From CAVUPF01 sp963803755 (GTDB lineage: Bacteria; Actinomycetota; Thermoleophilia; Solirubrobacterales; 70-9): a stretch of 64,000 nt of DNA. The DNA lies in contig CAWDNP010000007.1 in the NCBI GenBank assembly GCA_963803755.1, positions 372,001-436,000 on the forward strand, in the 5' to 3' direction. This document shows positions 43,924-52,154 of this stretch, in pieces. A model generated the notes under the pieces. The model was given only the letters and a program-made list of their open reading frames with translations. It did no database searches and had not been told where the DNA came from. The translations under genes and the position numbers were made by a program. Numbering within the stretch: position 1 is the first letter of the stretch; every line of letters begins with the position of its first letter.

Positions 43924-44128
43924 TCATTTACGTGTCTGTGCGTCGAGATTCTCGGTCATCAGCTCGGACTCGATCGCCAAGCACAGGGACTTCAACGCAT
44001 CGGCTCGAGCGCGAAGCTTGGTCGCAGCATGTGCTGCAGGGTCAAGCGCGGCAAGCTCCTCCGCGGCGCTTAGGCTCGCCGATCGGAGCTCGTCGTCGGC
44101 GACGACCCGGTCGAGAAAGCCGGCCGTG
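43924..44128 (-). pseudogene. Enoyl-CoA hydratase C-terminal fragment
   Basis: The last 67 or so residues of a crotonase-family protein: AGFLDRVVADDEL, then SAAEELAALDPAAHAATK and a helix ending NLDAQTRK. The pattern (acidic loop, AHAATK, terminal helix) matches the trimerisation region of enoyl-CoA hydratases. The upstream part is replaced at about 44128 by an IS110 end. So an insertion truncated this gene, and the catalytic part is absent from the window. Confidence 0.75.
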
Positions 44129-44390
44129 AGGGACCCCCACAGCTCGAGCGCGGAAGGACCGCGCTGAATGTCACTCGACGGAGCATGAGGGGCCCCCGAA
44201 TGAAGATCGTTGTGATGGGACTTGACCAACACCGAGCACAGATCACTGCCGAGTGGCTCGACACCGAGACCGGTGAGACTCTCGCGGCGACGCATCCGTC
44301 CCGCCGACCGGGTGGGCTTTCGCCGCTTCCTGGGTGAGTTCAGGGGCAAGCAGGTGGAGGCAGCGCTTGAGGCGACGACGGGCTGGGATC
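44129..44390 (+). pseudogene. IS110-family remnant B
   Basis: A second IS110 fragment, highly similar in DNA to remnant A. It begins at the same IS end (GGGACCCCC-like), retains the real N-terminus MKIVVMGLDQHRAQITAEWL with the first DEDD aspartate, then changes frame into RIRPADRVGFRRFLGEFRG and EAALEATTGW, where it stops abruptly. It lies against the truncated enoyl-CoA hydratase fragment. By chance the second part is in frame with the NUDIX gene. Confidence 0.82.
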
Positions 44391-44485
44391 AGCTGTACGG
44401 CGACACCAAACCGGATCGACATGCCAACGCCGGTGTCGCCCATGACACCTCGTGCTCCGGTAGCGGGCCTGGGTACCCTGGCACT

Positions 44486-44959
44486 ATGTCTGCGAAGCGG
44501 AGCGCCGGGGTGCTTCTATATCGCTTTTCCGGGGGCTCGCCGGAGGTGTTGCTCGTCCATCCGGGCGGGCCGCTCTGGGCGAGCAGGGACTTTGGGGCTT
44601 GGTCGATTCCGAAGGGGGAGCTCGAGGAGGGGGAGGACCCGCGGGACTGCGCTTTGCGCGAGCTGGGGGAGGAGCTGGGCGCGGCCCTGGCCCTCGCCCC
44701 GGAGGCGCTGATCGCGCTGGGATCCGTTCGTCTGAAGAGCGGCAAGGTCGTCCAGGGCTGGGCCGCGGAGGCCGATTTCGACCCCTCAACGCTGCGCAGC
44801 AACGCATTCGCGATGGAGTGGCCGCCGCGCTCCGGCGTCGAGCGCGAGTTCCCCGAGGTCGACCGGGCCGAGTGGTTTGACCCCGAGACAGCCAGGCGGA
44901 AGCTCAATCCCGCCCAGGCCGACTTCGTCGGCCGCCTCCTCGACCGCTTGGATCGCTGA
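44486..44959 (+). CDS. NUDIX hydrolase
   Basis: A 157-residue NUDIX protein. The Nudix box GELEEGEDPRDCALRELGEE followed by LGA (about residues 46-68) has the right spacing and acidic residues. The N-terminal SAGVLLYRF and DFGAWSIPKGE segments are also typical, as in diadenosine polyphosphate or 8-oxo-nucleotide hydrolases. The substrate is unknown. The ATG at 44486 is supported by TACCCT ending 6 nt upstream, suggesting a leaderless mRNA. An in-frame upstream extension goes through IS110 remnant B and is rejected. Confidence 0.88.
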   Translation: MSAKRSAGVLLYRFSGGSPEVLLVHPGGPLWASRDFGAWSIPKGELEEGEDPRDCALRELGEELGAALALAPEALIALGSVRLKSGKVVQGWAAEADFDPSTLRSNAFAMEWPPRSGVEREFPEVDRAEWFDPETARRKLNPAQADFVGRLLDRLDR

Positions 44960-45007
44960 TTCGCGACCACTGCGAGTCCGATCGATCGGTGCGATACTCG
45001 CCCCGAG

Positions 45008-46121
45008 ATGGGAGATGGCCCGACCCCGCAGGCGCCTCCCCCCGGCGACACGATTCGCAACGAGGGCGTTGGCGCGAGCGCCAACGGTGACGTCGGTCCC
45101 AACGGCGATGCGAGCCGCAACGGCAGCGTTGGCCCGACCGGTGGGATGAACGGGCAGCGCCCTTTGTCGGCGCGCCTGCTTGGTGTCGGTGTGCGGGGTG
45201 CCCGGACGGTCACCCGCGCCGCCGGCATAGACCGCGCCGTCGAAGTCGCCGCCGAGGAGGCGATCGTCGCCGCGGTCGAGAGCGAGGCGGTCGAGCGGGC
45301 GCTGGCGCGCGTGCTGGAAGGTCCTGTGGTCGAGGAGGCGGTGCAGGGAGCCCTGGAGAGCGATGCCGTCAAGCGCGCCCTGATCGAGGCCCTTGACAGC
45401 GAGCTGGTCGATGAGGTCTGGCGGCGCTTGCTAGCCAGTGAGGAGGCACAGCAGCTAGTCGAGCGGATCGCCGAGGCGCCGGAGCTGCGGGCGGCGATCA
45501 GCGCTCAGGGGGTCGGGCTGATCGGCGACATCGGTCGCACGATCGGCAGGGCGGCCCGGCGTTCTCGACGACGCCCTGGAGCGGGTCGTGCGGCGGGTCT
45601 TCTTCCGCAAGCGCCGCGACGAGCCGACCAATCACGCCGGCGCCGTCAGCCGGGTGCTGGCGCTCGCGGTCGACGGCGCCATCGTCAATCTGGTCTTCTC
45701 CGGGCTGGCGGCCATTGTTGCCCTGATCAGCTCGGCCTTCTCGGGGAACGGGCACGGCGTCTCCGGCTTGGCGCTAGCGCTCGGGACCGCTGCGTGGCTG
45801 GGGCTGGGAGCCCTCTATTTGGTGGCCTTCTGGTGTCTGGCTGGGCAGACGCCGGGCATGCGTTTCGTCGGGATCAGGATCAACGTTGACGAACGGCGGC
45901 TCCCGTTCGGACGCGCGCTGAGCCGCCTGATCGGGTTTGGGCTGGGGGTCGTTACCTTCGGGATTGGCTTCCTCGGAATCCTCTTCAACGAGCGCCGACG
46001 CGGTTGGGAGGACCAGCTCTCCGACGCCGACGTGGTCTATGAGCAGAGCCGCCCCGAGCCGGCGCCGTGGTCGAGGCTGGCGACGCCAGAGGCCGAGCCA
46101 ACGGTGGGGTCCCCAGCCTAG
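45008..46121 (+). CDS. RDD-family membrane protein with helical N-terminus, frameshifted
   Basis: The N-terminal half (45008 to about 45560) is an Asn/Gly-rich leader followed by tandem acidic helices with units like AVESEAVERAL, ALESDAVKRAL and ALDSELVDEVW. The C-terminal half (to 46121) is a typical RDD domain: RVLALAVDGAIVNLVF, two more transmembrane helices, TPGMRFVGIRI and DQLSDADVVY. The frames join as AARRLDDALERVVRRVFFRK if one T is removed from TT at 45562-45563. RDD proteins are poorly understood; some affect ion homeostasis. It converges on the DUF389 gene with a 4-bp overlap. Confidence 0.82.
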
Positions 46122-47026
46122 GCCTGGCCTTCGGAGCGGTTCGCCATCCATCGCTGTACGACCAGAGTGAGGCTGCCGGAAAAAAGCAGGAGGGTTACGT
46201 TGACGATGAGCACAGCCAGCGCCCCGAGCCCCGTGCCGGCCCCTCCCGTCCCGATCGCCACGCCGAGGTAGGCCGAGGCCGGGATCGTCGTCACCGAGAT
46301 CGCAACGCCGACCGCGGCACTGGCCCGGGTCTCGAAGGAGAGCATCGCCGCGATCCCGGCCGCGAGGGCGATCAGTACTGTCGAGTAGTCGGTCTTCGCC
46401 AAGGTCTTCAGGCTGCTGTCGCTGACCGCGAAGTGGGCCGGTAGGAGGCCGGCGAGCTTCAGGAGAGCCGAGAGCACGGCTGCCGTGACCACGACCAGGA
46501 GCAGGCCAAGCGTGAGCGTTACGAAGGCCCGCCGCGCCAGGCGGTAGCGGCCGGCGACGACCCCGACGCAGGTGGCACAGATTGGCAGGAGGTCCGGGCT
46601 GACGGCCATCGCCCCGACGATCAGGATCGAGCTGCCGGTGATGACGCCGATCGCGGCGATCACCGCCGCCACATTGATCAGGGCCAGGTAGCGGGCGAGG
46701 GGACGGGAGTTGGCCCGCGCCTGGCCCATCACCTCGACCCAGGCGAAGCCGCCGACGTTGCCTGCTCCGCCCAGGTGGCGCCGCAACGGCGCGACCACGT
46801 CGACCCGTTCCAGCACGTAGTCATCGACGGCGATCCCCATCGCCATGATCTCCTCGACCAGGCGGTCCGCAGCGGCCGGCTCGACGTCGGCGACGAAGAC
46901 GACGCCCGCCGTGACACTGCTCTCGTCGGGTTGCCGGACGATGCGGCGCACGCCCTCGATCTGCCGCAACGCCGTGACGAAGTGGGTCGCCCGGTGGGCC
47001 TCGACGGAAGAGCGCAACCTCAGCAC
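46118..47026 (-). CDS. DUF389 family membrane protein
   Basis: A 302-residue DUF389 protein. A cytosolic ferredoxin-like N-terminal domain (about 1-85) is followed by about six transmembrane helices. Characteristic segments are AAIGVITGSSILIVGAMAVSPDLLPI read in two halves (about 137-160) and VTTIPASAYLGVAIG. The biochemical function is not established. It is expressed toward the RDD gene, ending inside it by 4 bp. Confidence 0.87.
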   Translation of the reverse strand: MLRLRSSVEAHRATHFVTALRQIEGVRRIVRQPDESSVTAGVVFVADVEPAAADRLVEEIMAMGIAVDDYVLERVDVVAPLRRHLGGAGNVGGFAWVEVMGQARANSRPLARYLALINVAAVIAAIGVITGSSILIVGAMAVSPDLLPICATCVGVVAGRYRLARRAFVTLTLGLLLVVVTAAVLSALLKLAGLLPAHFAVSDSSLKTLAKTDYSTVLIALAAGIAAMLSFETRASAAVGVAISVTTIPASAYLGVAIGTGGAGTGLGALAVLIVNVTLLLFSGSLTLVVQRWMANRSEGQA

Positions 47027-47080
47027 GACGTCATTCTCTCCCCTGGAGCCACCCCGATAGCCGGGTTTATCCCCGGAACG

Positions 47081-47107
47081 GCGAAGGCCCCGGACCGGGG
47101 CCTTCGC
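47081..47107 (-). terminator. Strong hairpin between two membrane-protein genes
   Basis: A perfect 11-bp stem (GCGAAGGCCCC with GGGGCCTTCGC) around GGACC, 25 bp beyond the stop of the DUF7144-like gene. It should end that transcript before the DUF389 gene. Confidence 0.75.
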
Positions 47108-47132
47108 GATAGGAGCTGCGGTCAGGTGGCGG

Positions 47133-47516
47133 TCAGGCGCTCGAGACTTGTGGTCCCTCGGCCAGCTTGTAGACGACGATGATGCTGAGCGCGAAGATCG
47201 CCAGCGACCAGAGTGGGTAGGCAGGGATCGCGAGCAACGCGCCGACCGCGTTCAGCGAGGCGATGAAGATGCCGAACCAGCGGCCGAACTCACCGCCAGA
47301 GAACAGCGAGAACGCCGCCACGAGCTCCAGCACACCGAGGATCAGGGTGACCCAACCCCAGGTGTGGAGGCTGCTGATGATGTAGGTGGCGTTTTCGGTG
47401 AAAAACTTAGAATTGCCGATCGCGGCGATGCCGTAAATAATGTTCAGGACACCGGCGATCAGCAGCAGGATGCCGGCGAAGACCCACCAGCCACTGAGCG
47501 TGCTCTCCTCGTTCAT
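47133..47516 (-). CDS. Small four-helix membrane protein (DUF7144-like)
   Basis: A 127-residue integral membrane protein with four predicted helices. The first contains GWWVFAGILLLIAGVLNIIYG and later ones TWGWVTLILGVLELVAAF and AIPAYPLWSLAIFAL, a pattern shared by many actinobacterial small membrane proteins annotated DUF7144. Function is unknown. I start at the ATG at 47516; the long upstream extension in the same frame is basic and antisense to the protease gene. Confidence 0.78.
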   Translation of the reverse strand: MNEESTLSGWWVFAGILLLIAGVLNIIYGIAAIGNSKFFTENATYIISSLHTWGWVTLILGVLELVAAFSLFSGGEFGRWFGIFIASLNAVGALLAIPAYPLWSLAIFALSIIVVYKLAEGPQVSSA

Positions 47517-47669
47517 GAGTAACCCTTTCGTGCGCGTAGGGAGCGGGACGACACGTGCGGGATTTCGCGGCCCACCCGGGATTTCCTGTACTTTGACCGA
47601 TAGACGGCGAGCTTCTGCACGTGAATTCCCGCTTGGTGTCGATTGAGGCCGTGTGGCACCATCTCGCAG

Positions 47670-48635
47670 ATGAAGCTCACAAGGAAACTCCCGCGCCTGG
47701 CGTTGCCGGCACTGCTGGCGATTTCGCTGTTTGGGCCCACCTTCGTGCAGGCCGCCCCTCCCAACGCGCACCGGGTCCTTGGCGCCGCGAGTGCCTCGCG
47801 CTTCTGGGGGCCGCGGCGGGTGCGGCGGGCGCTCGCCCATCCCGCCGCCCTGCCATCCGGGGCCTGGGCTACAGGGTGGCCGGAAGCGGTACCCGCTGCA
47901 GGCGCGCCGCTCCGGATTCCCGGCCGGCTACCGGGCCGGCGCCATCTCCCCGGCGCCGCCCTGGCCAGCAGCCTCGGCGTCGCCGATGCCTCGGCTGTGG
48001 AAGAGCGAACCAACGGGCGGGTCTTCGGCCTCGATCCCCGACAGGGCCCGTACTCTTGCTCGGGCACTTCGCTAAACACCCCGAACGGCTCGGTAGTCCT
48101 CACCGCCGGCCACTGCGTCGTCGAGGCCAGGAGCTGGGGCCGGGACCTGGTCTTCATTCCCGCTTTCGACCACGGACAGCGGCCGTTTGGGACGTTCGCC
48201 GCCGAAGCGGTCTTCACGACCCCGGAGTGGCGGCAATCGGAAAACACGGACTTCGACGTTGCTGCGCTGCTGGTGAAGCCAAACCGGTTCGGCACGCTGG
48301 CGAGCGTGGTCGGCTCCCGGGGGTATGAGACCGGCAAGTCGAGGTACTCAGCGTTCCAGATCTTCGGCTACCCGGCCGGCGCGATCGGCGGTGAAGAACT
48401 GCGGTCCTGCCTGACCCACGGCCTCGGCAGCGATCCGCTGACCGAGATGCTTCAGGGGCCGCCGACCGTGCCCAGCAAGTGCAACATGGCCGCGGGCTCT
48501 AGCGGCGGCGCCTGGATCGGCGAAGGGCAGTACATCGACGGGGTGACGAGCTACGGCTACGCCCATAACTTCAACCGGCTGTACTCGCCGTATTTCGGCG
48601 CCGCGATCGGCAGCTTCCTGAGCCGCCTCCCTTGA
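47670..48635 (+). CDS. Secreted trypsin-like serine protease
   Basis: A 321-residue exported protease with a signal peptide (MKLTRKLPRL, hydrophobic core, cleavage near FVQAAP at about residue 28). A Pro/Ala-rich propeptide of about 80 residues precedes the catalytic domain, which has the triad: His in LTAGHC, Asp in NTDFDVAALL and Ser in AGSSGGAW. The pattern resembles V8-like/glutamyl endopeptidase-like trypsins. Cys residues in YSCSGTSL, TAGHC, RSCLTHG and SKCNMA could form disulfides. It is divergent from the DUF7144 gene. Confidence 0.88.
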   Translation: MKLTRKLPRLALPALLAISLFGPTFVQAAPPNAHRVLGAASASRFWGPRRVRRALAHPAALPSGAWATGWPEAVPAAGAPLRIPGRLPGRRHLPGAALASSLGVADASAVEERTNGRVFGLDPRQGPYSCSGTSLNTPNGSVVLTAGHCVVEARSWGRDLVFIPAFDHGQRPFGTFAAEAVFTTPEWRQSENTDFDVAALLVKPNRFGTLASVVGSRGYETGKSRYSAFQIFGYPAGAIGGEELRSCLTHGLGSDPLTEMLQGPPTVPSKCNMAAGSSGGAWIGEGQYIDGVTSYGYAHNFNRLYSPYFGAAIGSFLSRLP

Positions 48636-48641
48636 GCCGGG

Positions 48642-49997
48642 CTAGGCTTCGCCCGTTTCCCCGCGCAGTGCCGGCCCAAAGGAGTTGACCTTGGCGTCGT
48701 CGGCGTTGGCGAGGTGGGAGAGTCCGAAGAGGTCCTCGGTGGAACGCAGTAGCGAGTAAGGGTTGTACGGAGTCGAGTCCGTGGAGTCGCGGGTCAGGAA
48801 GTTGGAGAGCAGCAGCGTTCCGACTTTGGGTGAAGTAGCGGTTCCCGCTTCTGAGGAAGAGCTTGCTTCGTCGAAGGTGACGATCAGCAGGCCGTCCTGC
48901 TTATAGGCGGGCGAGGCGAGGATCTTCGGTACCCACTGTTCGAGGAAGGCGTTGGCGCTGACGGCGCCGCTCGGCGTTCCGGTCGGACACTTTCCAGCGA
49001 CCCCGGCGTCGCAGAGGTTGGGGGCGATGAAGGAGTAGTTGGGCGTCGAGGCAACCTTGCCCAGGTCGTTCCCGAGTTCGGTCAGTGGCAAGTCGCTGCT
49101 CGCACAGGCGCCGAGCTGAAGCAGCGAGTTGAAGTAGGCGAAGGGATTCTGCCGCGTTGCGTAGCTGCCCTGCGCCGGCTGGTCGGTTGCGCCCGATTCG
49201 GGGTGGACACAGTTTTCAGGTTTTCCCGTCGCGCCGACCATGCCCTCCATGTAGGCACTCCACTGAAAGCCTGCGCTGGACAGCTGATCGGCGACCGTCA
49301 GCGTGTCGACTGGGTAGACGCATCCCGATCCCGGGATGACGCCCTGCTTGTTGGGCTTGGTGTTGTGATCGAATTCGGTGTAGGTCGAGCAGTTGGCCTG
49401 GGTCAAGGGGTTTGGCGGTTGGCCGCTGATCGTCGCGATGTCGTTGGGCAGGCCAGCGCTGCCGAGCAGCGAGTAGTCGGAGAGCAGCTCGCCTTGGGGG
49501 CGGAGCGTCGTCGCCAGGTAGGGCATCTGAGAGGTGGAGCCAAAGGTCGCTTCATAACCTGGGCTGGCTAGCGAGATTACGAAGACGTGCTTGATCCGAC
49601 CGGCCTTTGCGGCCGGAGTCGACGGGGTGCTTGGTTCGCTGGGTTTAGGCGATTCGCCTTCTTCTGAGCCACCAGATTCTGGGGAGGAGATCGACGTTGA
49701 AGCGGGCGTGCGGGCCCGAGGGCTGTTGCCGCCGCCGGTCGCTTGCCCAGGGGAGCTTGCCGGTTCCGATGCGGATTCGGAGCTCGGGGCGGGACTAGTT
49801 GCGGCCGCAGCGTTGTCGGCGAGGCTGCGGCCGAGCAGCGCCGCCAGGGGTCCGTCGTCATTGGGGTCGGTGATCGCGCTGGCGACGATCACCGAGGTGG
49901 CGAGCAAAGAGGAGGCGACCAGCACGCCAAAACGCCGCCCGCTGAGCGTGGCGGCAGCCGCGATTGCGCGGTGAAATGGCCGGGCCAGCGTCTTCAC
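48642..49997 (-). CDS. Phosphoesterase family protein (AcpA/phospholipase C-like)
   Basis: A 451-residue exported phosphoesterase. The GTG start at 49997 leads into a transmembrane or signal helix (about 22-45), then a low-complexity Ser/Pro/Gly linker, then the catalytic domain: KHVFVISLASPGYEATFG, YSLLGSAGLPNDIATISGQPP read in two parts, CVYPVDTLTVADQL and VTFDEASSS. It matches the alkaline-phosphatase-like superfamily that includes acid phosphatases and phospholipases C, with the first metal-ligand region altered. It is the last gene of the pst operon, reached through overlapping genes, and so may release phosphate outside the cell. Confidence 0.85.
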   Translation of the reverse strand: MKTLARPFHRAIAAAATLSGRRFGVLVASSLLATSVIVASAITDPNDDGPLAALLGRSLADNAAAATSPAPSSESASEPASSPGQATGGGNSPRARTPASTSISSPESGGSEEGESPKPSEPSTPSTPAAKAGRIKHVFVISLASPGYEATFGSTSQMPYLATTLRPQGELLSDYSLLGSAGLPNDIATISGQPPNPLTQANCSTYTEFDHNTKPNKQGVIPGSGCVYPVDTLTVADQLSSAGFQWSAYMEGMVGATGKPENCVHPESGATDQPAQGSYATRQNPFAYFNSLLQLGACASSDLPLTELGNDLGKVASTPNYSFIAPNLCDAGVAGKCPTGTPSGAVSANAFLEQWVPKILASPAYKQDGLLIVTFDEASSSSEAGTATSPKVGTLLLSNFLTRDSTDSTPYNPYSLLRSTEDLFGLSHLANADDAKVNSFGPALRGETGEA

Positions 49998-50389
49998 GGT
50001 AGCGCCCCCGCCGGCACCAGCGATTGCCCGCACTGAGCGCAGAAACGCACTGCGTGGCCGTACGGCGAGCCGCAGCTGGGGCACATGCCGGCCGCGTCGG
50101 CGCGTTCCAGCTCGAGTACCCGCTCGACCGCGAGCAGCTCGGCGTCGACACGCTGCAGCTCCGCGGCCCTTTTGGTCAGGACATCGAGCCGTACGTGGTC
50201 GCGGATCGCCATCTCATAGAAGGCTCCACCGAGATCGGCCTGCATGATCGTGAACTTCTCCAACAGCCGGTCTCTCTGGGCGACCAGGTCGACGTTCTCC
50301 TCCCCGATGACGGCGGGCCCTGATTCGCCCTTCGGTGACGGCCGCCGCCGCTTATCAGCGGGTCGCAGGATGCCGGCAAGCGAGCGCAT
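49994..50389 (-). CDS. Coiled-coil zinc-ribbon protein
   Basis: A 131-residue protein. A charged N-terminus and coiled coil (about 35-95, with RDRLLEKFTIMQ and LQRVDAELLAVERVLELE) precede a zinc ribbon with CPSCGSPYG and FCAQCGQSL near residues 102-122. It is probably cytosolic or membrane-associated. The GTG of the phosphoesterase gene overlaps its TGA by 4 bp (GTGA), so the two are translationally coupled. Function is unknown. Confidence 0.75.
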   Translation of the reverse strand: MRSLAGILRPADKRRRPSPKGESGPAVIGEENVDLVAQRDRLLEKFTIMQADLGGAFYEMAIRDHVRLDVLTKRAAELQRVDAELLAVERVLELERADAAGMCPSCGSPYGHAVRFCAQCGQSLVPAGALP

Positions 50390-50438
50390 CGCTAGCAACC
50401 CTCCGCTATGGCCGAGTCGGCGGTGTCCGCAATCGCCA

Positions 50439-51047
50439 TCACTTGCCTCCGACCACGACCACGTCGGGCAATTCCTGCTCTTGTTTGGCATAGCCCTTGC
50501 CCACCGCTTTGGCGCTCTTCTTGACCAGTTCGTTGTCCCTCGTGGCTTCGTGTTCGGTCGGCTGGTAGCCGATCGCCTGGTGGATCGGTCCGTTCGGGGT
50601 ATTGGCAAGGATCTTGCTGTGGCCCTTTGGCGCGGAGCTGGCGTTCTTTGACTTGCCCTTGTTCTTGTTGACCGCGGTCGTGCTCGTTCCGGCGGGGGTG
50701 CCCGCGACCGCGGCGGCGTCTTGGCGGCGCAGTGCTTCGAGCAGCGCCTGGTCGTTGTTGCTCGAATCGCTGCGGCCGACGACGACGCCGAGGGCGACTG
50801 CGATCGGCAGCAGCGCGAAGAAGCCGACCGCTGCCGCCCGGCTCGTCGGGGATTTCTGCGGCGGGCGGGCGGTGGGACGGCGGGTACGTTTGCTCATCGC
50901 GGCGAAGTACCGCGAAGCGGGATTGGAGCCGTTGCCGCGCCTCGCCGCGCAGTTGACGCAATAGCGCTGCTGGGAATCGAGCGGGGCGCCGCACTCCTCA
51001 CAGGGCTGGTAGGCGATCTCGCTCGGCTGGTAGGTCGTCTCGGTCAT
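50439..51047 (-). CDS. Zinc-ribbon membrane protein in the pst operon
   Basis: A 202-residue protein with an N-terminal zinc ribbon (CEECGAPLDSQQRYCVNC, about residues 16-33), a basic segment, one transmembrane helix (AAAVGFFALLPIAVALGVVV, about 71-90) and a Lys/Thr/Ala-rich outer or inner tail. Its start overlaps the end of the lipoprotein gene by 4 bp. It could sense or organise envelope components under phosphate control, but this is context only. Confidence 0.74.
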   Translation of the reverse strand: MTETTYQPSEIAYQPCEECGAPLDSQQRYCVNCAARRGNGSNPASRYFAAMSKRTRRPTARPPQKSPTSRAAAVGFFALLPIAVALGVVVGRSDSSNNDQALLEALRRQDAAAVAGTPAGTSTTAVNKNKGKSKNASSAPKGHSKILANTPNGPIHQAIGYQPTEHEATRDNELVKKSAKAVGKGYAKQEQELPDVVVVGGK

Positions 51048-51247
51048 CGTTGATGGTTCTCCTTTCGGAGGGCCTTCGCCCGCTTGGCGACGCGTTGACT
51101 GCGAGCATCAAGAATGCGCTTTGACCTGGCCTGTACTCGGGCGGCGGTTTCCTGCGTCGTCGTGCAGCCGCTCAGCGTCGCCAGCAGCATCAGGCCGCAG
51201 ACGGCGAGCACTCCGGCTCGGGTTGTATGAGGGCTAGCCGAACGCAC
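51044..51247 (-). CDS. Small lipoprotein in the pst operon
   Basis: A 67-residue lipoprotein with a signal ending in the lipobox LATLSGC (Cys near residue 28) and a short basic mature peptide (RVQARSKRILDARSQRVAKR). It overlaps the end of pstB by 14 bp and the next gene by 4 bp. Its tiny charged mature part suggests a structural or membrane-associated role. Family is not recognised. Confidence 0.7.
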   Translation of the reverse strand: MRSASPHTTRAGVLAVCGLMLLATLSGCTTTQETAARVQARSKRILDARSQRVAKRAKALRKENHQR

Positions 51248-52154
51248 CGCTCACGTAGTCCTTTGTGCGTTTCTCTCGGGGCGAGCCGAAGAGCGCGGTC
51301 GCGCTGTTGTACTCGACCAGCTCGCCCAGGTACATGAAGGCGACGTGGTCGGCTACTCGGTAAGCCTGCTGGAGGTTGTGGGTGACGATCACGATCGCGA
51401 CGTCGTCGCGCAGCTTGACGATCAGGTCCTCGATCACCTGAGTCGACTGTGGGTCCAGTGCCGAGCAGGGCTCGTCGAGCAACAGCACCTCGGGTTCGGC
51501 GGCCAGCGCCCGGGCGATGCAGAGCCGCTGTTGCTGGCCGCCGGAGAGCTTTAGAGCCGGGTGGTTGAGGTTGTCCTTGACCTCCTCGAGCAGCCCGGCC
51601 CGTTCGAGGGCGCTGTATACCTGGGGCGCGAGGACCTTCTTTCGCGTGCGACGCGATCCCTGCTCTCGCAATACGTAGGCGATGTTGTCGAAGACGCTCA
51701 TCGGGAACGGGTTGGGCTGCTGGAAGACCATCGTCACCCGGCGCCGCAGCAAGGTCGGCTCGATCAGCGTGGTGTCGACGTCGTCGAGCAGGATGCGGCC
51801 GCTCAGGGTCGTCTTGGGGGTCAGCTCGGTGAGCCGGTTGAGCGAGCGCAGCAGCGTCGTCTTTCCGCAGCCCGAGGGGCCGATCATCGCCAGCACCTCG
51901 CCCTGGCGGATCGGCAGCGACACCGATTTCACTGCATCGCGGTCGGCGTAGGAGACCGAGAGGTTGTCGACCTCCATGCGGCGGATCGAGAACTGGGGAG
52001 CTCCGATCGAGCGCCGCGCCGCGGTGAAGCCGCCCGGGACGACCACTCCGTTGCCGTTGCCATTGGCGGAGTGTGCGGGCGGCGGCGCCTGGCGTGCCGC
52101 AGCTGCGTCCTCGAGCTCCAGGCGGCGGATCGGCGGTGGGGTTAGGAACTCCAT
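51234..52154 (-). CDS. pstB: Phosphate ABC transporter ATP-binding protein PstB
   Basis: A 306-residue ATPase of the high-affinity phosphate importer. Walker A is GPSGCGKTT (about 92-100), the Q-loop is VFQQPNPFPMS, the signature is LSGGQQQR, and Walker B is LLLDEPCSALDP. The family's DNLNHPALKLSGG-like stretch and late HNLQQAYRVADH agree with PstB. It carries about 58 extra N-terminal residues (Ala/Pro/Asn/Gly-rich) before the conserved MEVDNLSVSY start. It overlaps pstA by 13 bp. Confidence 0.94.
   Translation of the reverse strand: MEFLTPPPIRRLELEDAAAARQAPPPAHSANGNGNGVVVPGGFTAARRSIGAPQFSIRRMEVDNLSVSYADRDAVKSVSLPIRQGEVLAMIGPSGCGKTTLLRSLNRLTELTPKTTLSGRILLDDVDTTLIEPTLLRRRVTMVFQQPNPFPMSVFDNIAYVLREQGSRRTRKKVLAPQVYSALERAGLLEEVKDNLNHPALKLSGGQQQRLCIARALAAEPEVLLLDEPCSALDPQSTQVIEDLIVKLRDDVAIVIVTHNLQQAYRVADHVAFMYLGELVEYNSATALFGSPREKRTKDYVSGAFG

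Noticed and set aside
44222..44485. N-terminal extension of the NUDIX protein by transposase sequence
   Set aside because: The in-frame continuity with the IS110 remnant looks accidental; a good start with a -10 hexamer lies at 44486 and the NUDIX fold is complete from there.
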